Source: Gemmatimonadota bacterium (GTDB taxonomy: Bacteria; Gemmatimonadota; Gemmatimonadetes; Longimicrobiales; RSA9). Taken from it: DNA of 10,808 bases. Positions 7,421 to 10,808 of this stretch are shown here, piece by piece. The stretch is taken from positions 1 to 10,808 of the forward strand of contig VEPF01000100.1 of assembly GCA_012027055.1 (NCBI GenBank). Direction: 5' to 3'. Position 1 is the first letter of the stretch; every line of letters starts with the position of its first letter. The notes beneath the pieces were generated by a model. That model was not told the DNA's origin. It did no database searches and saw only the letters and a program-made list of their open reading frames with translations. Both the position numbers and the translations under genes were made by a program.

Positions 7421-8902
7421 ATGATCCACGACAACCTGAAGCCGTTCCTGGAAGAGCTCGAGCGTGCCGGCGAGCTGGTGCGCATTACCGAGCCAGTCAG
7501 CGTTCGCCTGGAGATGGCCGAGATCGCCGACCGGGTGATGAAGCAGCCGGACGGCGGCAAGGCGCTGCTCTTCGAGCGCCCCGTCCTGGATGACGGTACC
7601 GTCTCGGCGTTCCCGGTCGGCATCAACGTGTTCGGCTCGCTCCGCCGCATGGCCATGGCGCTCGGCGTGGAGCGCATCGAAGAGCACGCCGAGCGCTTGG
7701 CCGGACTGCTGCAGCCTGACATCCCGCGCGGCTTCTGGGCGAAGGTGCAGCTGCTCCCGAAGCTGGCGGAGCTGGCCAGGGTGCCGCCGCGCGATTACGG
7801 GCGTCGGCCGCCCTGCCAGGAAGTGGTGCTCGAGGGCGAGGATGTCGACTTGCGGCGGCTGCCCGTGATGACCTCGTGGCCGAAGGACGCGGGCCCGTTC
7901 ATCACCATGCCCATGGTGATCACGAAGGACCCCGAGACCGGCGTGCAGAACCTGGGCATGTACCGCATGCAGGTCACCGGCCCGCGCACCACGTTCATGC
8001 ACTGGCAGCGGCACAAGGGCGGCGCCGCGCACTACCGGAAGTACCAGGCGCTCGGCATCTCCCGCATGCCGGTCGCGGTCGCGCTCGGGGCGGATGCCAA
8101 CACCATGTACACGCCCACCGCGCCGCTCCCGCCGGGCATCGACGAGTTCCTCTTCAGCGGCTTCCTGCGCCGCCAGCCGGTGCCGCTCGCGCCCGCGCGC
8201 TCGGAGGAGTTGCGCGTGCCCGCGGAAGCGGAGGTCGTGCTCGAGGGCTACGTCGACACCACGGAAGCGCCCGGCATCGAGGGACCGTGCGGCGATCACA
8301 CCGGCTTCTACACGCCGCCCGACCGGTTCCCCGTCTTCCACGTCGAGCGCATCACGCACCGCCAGGGCGCCGTCTACCCGTCCACCATCGTCGGGCGCCC
8401 GCCCATGGAGGACTACTACCTGGGCGCGGCCACGGAGCGGCTCTTCCTGCCGCTGCTCCGCATGGTGCTGCCGGAGGTGGTGGACTACCACATGCCCGCC
8501 GAGGGCATCTTCCACAATCTGGTACTGGTCTCCATCCGCAAGGAGTATCCCGGCCACGCCCGCAAGGTCATGAACGGGCTCTGGGGGCAGGGGCTGATGA
8601 GCCTGGCCAAGGTGATCGTGGTCGTGGACCACTGCGTCGACGTGAAGCGGCCCGCGGAAGCGTGGTGGTACGCGCTCAACAACATCGATCCGGAACGCGA
8701 CGTCTGCTTCACCTACGGTCCCGCCGATGACCTCGATCACGCCGCCCGCGGGCCGGCCTACGGCTCCAAGATGGGCATCGACGGTACCGCCAAGCTGCCC
8801 GAGGAAGGCGTGGACCGGGTGCGCCCCTGGCCCGAGGTGATCGCGATGGATGAGGCCGTGCGGCGGAAGGTGGACGAGCTGTGGGGGCGGCTGGGGCTGT
8901 AG
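7421..8902 (+). CDS. ubiD: UbiD-family prenyl-FMN-dependent decarboxylase, likely menaquinone biosynthesis
   Basis: 493 residues, full length for UbiD. With prenylated FMN it removes a carboxylate from an aromatic acid. In futalosine-route organisms the homologue (the Streptomyces SCO4490 type) acts in late menaquinone synthesis. The cofactor and metal site is N177 in QNLGMYR, R182 in the same motif, H198 in MHWQRHKGG, and E242 in IDEFLFSGF. The catalytic pair is E287 and D292 in IEGPCGDHTGFY. This gives the Arg-Glu-Asp/Glu triad with the family spacing, so it should be active. Position 290 is Cys, where most members I know have Phe. The ATG at 7421 gives the usual UbiD opening (NLKPFLEELERAGELVRI). 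A TTG at 7412 would add three residues. Neither has a clear ribosome site. Its partner ubiX is at 10568, beyond a lipoprotein gene on the other strand. Confidence 0.93.
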   Translation: MIHDNLKPFLEELERAGELVRITEPVSVRLEMAEIADRVMKQPDGGKALLFERPVLDDGTVSAFPVGINVFGSLRRMAMALGVERIEEHAERLAGLLQPDIPRGFWAKVQLLPKLAELARVPPRDYGRRPPCQEVVLEGEDVDLRRLPVMTSWPKDAGPFITMPMVITKDPETGVQNLGMYRMQVTGPRTTFMHWQRHKGGAAHYRKYQALGISRMPVAVALGADANTMYTPTAPLPPGIDEFLFSGFLRRQPVPLAPARSEELRVPAEAEVVLEGYVDTTEAPGIEGPCGDHTGFYTPPDRFPVFHVERITHRQGAVYPSTIVGRPPMEDYYLGAATERLFLPLLRMVLPEVVDYHMPAEGIFHNLVLVSIRKEYPGHARKVMNGLWGQGLMSLAKVIVVVDHCVDVKRPAEAWWYALNNIDPERDVCFTYGPADDLDHAARGPAYGSKMGIDGTAKLPEEGVDRVRPWPEVIAMDEAVRRKVDELWGRLGL

Positions 8903-8930
8903 CACCCCGGCCGCTGCCGCGGCCCGGGTG
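8903..8930. terminator. Bidirectional hairpin between convergent ubiD and lipoprotein genes
   Basis: CACCCCGGCCGC (8903-8914) pairs with GCGGCCCGGGTG (8919-8930) over 12 positions with one C-C mismatch (8908/8925) and a TGCC loop. It starts directly after the ubiD stop and lies 24 bases beyond the lipoprotein stop. No T tract follows on either strand, so it may instead protect RNA 3' ends. Confidence 0.6.
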
Positions 8931-8954
8931 CCAGAGCCCCGGCGCCGTCCTGCC

Positions 8955-9446
8955 TCAGGTGGCGCGCTGGAAGAGCGAGACCAGGTTGATGCTCCCCACC
9001 TTCACCCGCATGCTCAGCATCCCGGCCGAGACCGTGAACGTGTAGTCCTGCTCGGCGGTCTGCTCGTCCTCGCTGTCCAGCATGAAGAGGTGGACGCCCT
9101 CCACTCGCCACGTGCCCTTGAACGTATTCGTGAACGTCTGCGGGTTCCCGCTCTGGCCGCAGTCCAGGAAGACCTCTTCCACCCAGGTGTATTCACCACC
9201 CGTCGAGAACAGCAGGTCCACGCCGTTCAGCTTGCGCAGGCAGACGCCCCGGTCCGGGATCTGGATGTACTCCTGGATCGGCAGCGGGCTGCCACCGAAG
9301 CTGACCGCGGTCCACAGGCCGGTGACGTCGCCGCCGGTATCGTCCGGGATGCTGACCACGTCCTGGTTGCACCCGGCCAGCACGAACAGCATGCCCGACA
9401 GCAGCAGCCCCCCGAACGCGCGGGCGGCCGGATTTCCTGATTTCAT
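8955..9446 (-). CDS. Small hypothetical lipoprotein, lipocalin-like beta-rich domain
   Basis: 163 residues, function not recognised. The N-terminus is a lipoprotein signal: MKSGNPAAR, hydrophobic AFGGLLLSGMLFV, then the lipobox LAGC with lipidated C26. The mature protein is followed by Asn-Gln, not Asp, at +2, so by the enterobacterial rule it would go to the outer membrane. After a short acidic linker, residues 42-163 look beta-rich: VTGLWTAVSFGG, a central EYTWVEEVFLDCG, FKGTWRVEGVHLFML, DYTFTVSAGMLSMRV. This G-x-W and strand pattern resembles small lipocalin-like lipoproteins. C69 and C96 could form a disulfide. The ATG at 9444-9446 is fixed by a perfect GAGGAGG 4 bases upstream. The frame continues to 9551 but without a signal. 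It is transcribed alone, against ubiD and away from mqnP. Confidence 0.82.
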   Translation of the reverse strand: MKSGNPAARAFGGLLLSGMLFVLAGCNQDVVSIPDDTGGDVTGLWTAVSFGGSPLPIQEYIQIPDRGVCLRKLNGVDLLFSTGGEYTWVEEVFLDCGQSGNPQTFTNTFKGTWRVEGVHLFMLDSEDEQTAEQDYTFTVSAGMLSMRVKVGSINLVSLFQRAT

Positions 9447-9450
9447 GGTA

Positions 9451-9457
9451 CCTCCTC
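9451..9457 (-). promoter_or_regulatory. Ribosome binding site of the lipoprotein gene
   Basis: On the minus strand this reads GAGGAGG, a perfect Shine-Dalgarno sequence 4 bases before the ATG at 9446. It decides the start against the longer open frame reaching 9551. Confidence 0.85.
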
Positions 9458-9491
9458 GATTACGCTGCACGGTCGCGGCCCGCCGGCGGAT

Positions 9492-9515
9492 GCTGCCGCA
9501 GTCCATTGCGGCAGC
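9492..9515. repeat. Perfect 9-bp inverted repeat (operator or 5'-leader hairpin)
   Basis: GCTGCCGCA (9492-9500), six-base spacer, TGCGGCAGC (9507-9515). The half-site TGCCGCA recurs at 9565-9571 in direct orientation. It lies 46 bases upstream of the lipoprotein start on the minus strand, so it is either a protein-binding site or a leader stem-loop. Confidence 0.6.
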
Positions 9516-9641
9516 TCGTCCCCTGGCTCGCCCGGTCCGGGCTCTCTTCAATCATCCAATTTGTTGCCGCAAGTGGCACTGACGCCATAGGTAGGCGGCC
9601 TGAATTTGAGCGCATCCACCGCCCGGCACGCCCGCCCGCGC

Positions 9642-9646
9642 GAGGG
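9642..9646 (+). promoter_or_regulatory. Ribosome binding site favouring the GTG start of mqnP
   Basis: GAGGG lies 4 bases before the GTG at 9651. The alternative TTG at 9606 has only a weak AGG about 10 bases upstream. Confidence 0.55.
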
Positions 9647-9650
9647 TCAG

Positions 9651-10565
9651 GTGTTTCACGGCGCTTCGCTGGCCGCCCGCTTCGCCAGCTTCGTCAAGCT
9701 GCCGCACACCTTCTTCGCCCTCCCGTTCGCGGGTGTCGGGGCCATCCTGGCCTCGCACCGTTACCTCGGGAACGTCTCGTTCGCGGCCCTCGTCTGGATC
9801 GTCGTCGCCTTCACGGCGGCCCGCTTCGCCGCGATGGGCTTCAACCGGATCGCGGACCGCGAGCACGACGCCCTGAACCCCCGCACCGCGCAGCGCGAGC
9901 TGCCGGCCGGCCGACTCACGCTGCCGCAGGCCGCCGGCGCCGTGGTGCTGGCCGCGGCGTTCTTCGTCTTCGCGGCCTGGCAGGTGAATCCGCTGTGCGG
10001 CTGGCTGAGTCCGGTCGCCCTGGCCTGGATCCTGGGCTACTCCTTCACCAAACGCTTCACCGGCCTGGCCCACCACGTCCTCGGGCTCTCGCTCGGCATT
10101 GCGCCCGTGGGCGCGTACCTGGCCATCGCCGGCCAGTGGGCCGCACCCTGGTTCGCACTCCCGGTCGTCGCGGCCGCCGTGATGTTCTGGGTGGCGGGTT
10201 TCGACACCATATACGCCGTTCAGGACCTGGAGTTCGATCGCCGCCACGGCCTGCATTCCATTCCGGCCCGGCACGGCGCTCCCGCCGCCCTGGCCCTGGC
10301 CCGCACCTTCCACGCGCTGGCGTTCCTGCTGTTCGCCTCGCTGCGCTGGCTCTTCCCGGTGGGCGAGCTGTACCTGCTGGGCGTCCTGGTGGGCGCCGGG
10401 CTGCTGGTCTACCAGCACGCGGTCGTGCGGGGCATTGACCCGGCCGACCTCGACCTGCCGAGGATCGACCGCGCCTTCTTCCACGCCAACGTCGGCGTGT
10501 CCACCACCATTTTCGTCGCCACGCTGCTCGACCGGCTGCTCCCCCTCCACCAGCTCCCGTCCTGA
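9651..10565 (+). CDS. mqnP: UbiA-family prenyltransferase, MqnP-like (menaquinone biosynthesis)
   Basis: 304 residues from the GTG start. An integral-membrane aromatic prenyltransferase that attaches a polyprenyl chain to the aromatic precursor in the futalosine menaquinone route. The first Asp-rich motif is NRIADREHD (65-73), followed by NPRTAQRELPAGRLT. The second is FDTIYAVQDLEFD (184-196, with D192 and D196) followed by RRHGLHSIPARHG. This second motif is characteristic of the MqnP-like group rather than classic E. coli UbiA. KLPHTFFALPF (16-26) begins the first membrane segment, and about eight or nine hydrophobic segments follow to residue 295. A TTG at 9606 would add 15 residues lacking family character; I prefer GTG 9651 for its ribosome site. 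ubiX starts 2 bases after its stop. The exact aromatic substrate is inferred from context. Confidence 0.88.
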   Translation: MFHGASLAARFASFVKLPHTFFALPFAGVGAILASHRYLGNVSFAALVWIVVAFTAARFAAMGFNRIADREHDALNPRTAQRELPAGRLTLPQAAGAVVLAAAFFVFAAWQVNPLCGWLSPVALAWILGYSFTKRFTGLAHHVLGLSLGIAPVGAYLAIAGQWAAPWFALPVVAAAVMFWVAGFDTIYAVQDLEFDRRHGLHSIPARHGAPAALALARTFHALAFLLFASLRWLFPVGELYLLGVLVGAGLLVYQHAVVRGIDPADLDLPRIDRAFFHANVGVSTTIFVATLLDRLLPLHQLPS

Positions 10566-10567
10566 TC

Positions 10568-10808
10568 ATGAGCGACGCGCCCGTGCCCGTTACCCTCGCC
10601 ATCACCGGCGCGTCCGGCGCCCTCTACGGCGTGCGCCTGCTCCGCGCCTTGAACGAAGCCGCGGTGCCCGTGCGCCTGGTCATCTCCGGCACCGGCTGGC
10701 GCCTGCTCCAGGAGGAGCTGTTCATCGCCTCCCCCACCGACCTCGAGGCGCGCACGGGCGACTGGCGCGAAGTGGCCCTCTACCGCGACGACGACCGCGG
10801 CGCCACCC
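10568..10808 (+). CDS. ubiX: UbiX-like flavin prenyltransferase, N-terminal part, cut by window end
   Basis: The first 80 codons are present. UbiX joins dimethylallyl phosphate to reduced FMN, making the prenyl-FMN cofactor used by UbiD enzymes. The start MSDAPVPVTLAITGASGALY matches the family, with the FMN-binding TGASGALYGVRLL at residues 13-25. It is followed by the second strand VRLVISGTGWRLLQEE (35-50), where SGTGWRLL takes the place of the common S-x-x-A-x-x-x-L pattern. The ATG is 2 bases after the mqnP stop, without a clear ribosome site, suggesting coupling. Its place beside ubiD and mqnP fits a shared late menaquinone module. The remaining part of the protein is not visible. Confidence 0.9.
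   Translation, partial: MSDAPVPVTLAITGASGALYGVRLLRALNEAAVPVRLVISGTGWRLLQEELFIASPTDLEARTGDWREVALYRDDDRGAT

Larger units (their letters stand above)
9447..9650. promoter_or_regulatory. Divergent intergenic region between lipoprotein gene and mqnP, with inverted repeats
   Basis: This spacer serves both the lipoprotein gene (leftward) and mqnP (rightward). Three elements stand out: a perfect 9-base inverted repeat at 9492-9515, a GCCCGG-T-CCGGGC palindrome at 9530-9542, and a further TGCCGCA copy at 9565-9571. The stretch 9547-9566 is the most AT-rich part and the likeliest promoter zone. I cannot name a convincing -35/-10 pair. Confidence 0.45.

Noticed and set aside
6200..8905. Minus-strand open frame of 901 codons opposite the permease and ubiD
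   Set aside because: Low-complexity His/Arg/Glu-rich translation with no recognisable motif, covering two well-supported genes and their spacer.
9447..9551. Extended N-terminus of the lipoprotein starting at 9551 (or ATG 9506)
   Set aside because: It would bury the lipoprotein signal peptide behind basic residues; the perfect GAGGAGG selects the ATG at 9446.

Overview
This is a very GC-rich (about 70 % by eye), densely coded stretch of a bacterial chromosome. I read eight complete protein genes' worth of sequence at most: seven are complete (glgE, maltokinase, M24 peptidase, ABC ATPase, ABC permease, ubiD-type, mqnP-type), a small lipoprotein gene is also complete, and malQ and ubiX are cut by the window ends. 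I see no RNA gene, CRISPR array, insertion sequence or phage gene. High GC, a GlgE-type glucan pathway, futalosine-type late menaquinone genes and a small Gram-negative-style lipoprotein together suggest a diderm soil or sediment bacterium. Gemmatimonadota is my best guess. It is an inference only; Deinococcota, Actinomycetota or a myxobacterial-type lineage cannot be excluded from the sequence alone.

Region 1 (1-3955, minus strand): a glycogen/alpha-glucan operon read right to left. It holds glgE (maltose-1-phosphate maltosyltransferase), a stand-alone maltokinase, and the start of malQ (4-alpha-glucanotransferase). The maltokinase starts 5 bases after the glgE stop. The malQ GTG start overlaps the maltokinase stop (GTGA). 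Maltokinase makes maltose-1-phosphate from maltose and ATP, GlgE adds it to alpha-1,4-glucan, and MalQ reshuffles malto-oligosaccharides. No treS or glgB lies inside the window.

Region 2 (3956-7309, plus strand): a 130-base divergent promoter region, then a tight three-gene operon. It encodes an M24 (pita-bread) metallopeptidase with a possible export signal, an ABC ATPase and an ABC-2 permease with six predicted membrane segments. Gaps are 10 and 4 bases. A GC hairpin follows the permease.

Region 3 (7421-10808): the late menaquinone module of the futalosine type: a UbiD-like prFMN decarboxylase, a UbiA/MqnP-like prenyltransferase and a UbiX flavin prenyltransferase (cut by the window end). 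UbiX makes the prenylated FMN that UbiD needs. The same UbiD-UbiA-UbiX order is known from Streptomyces. Here a small lipoprotein gene on the opposite strand is wedged between ubiD and mqnP. A strong hairpin separates the convergent ubiD and lipoprotein genes. A divergent spacer with a repeated TGCCGCA element lies between the lipoprotein gene and mqnP.

Nothing in the window is convincingly a new system. The most unusual points are the lipoprotein insertion with its operator-like repeats, the peptidase-exporter operon, and the G/C-tract structure ahead of ubiD.
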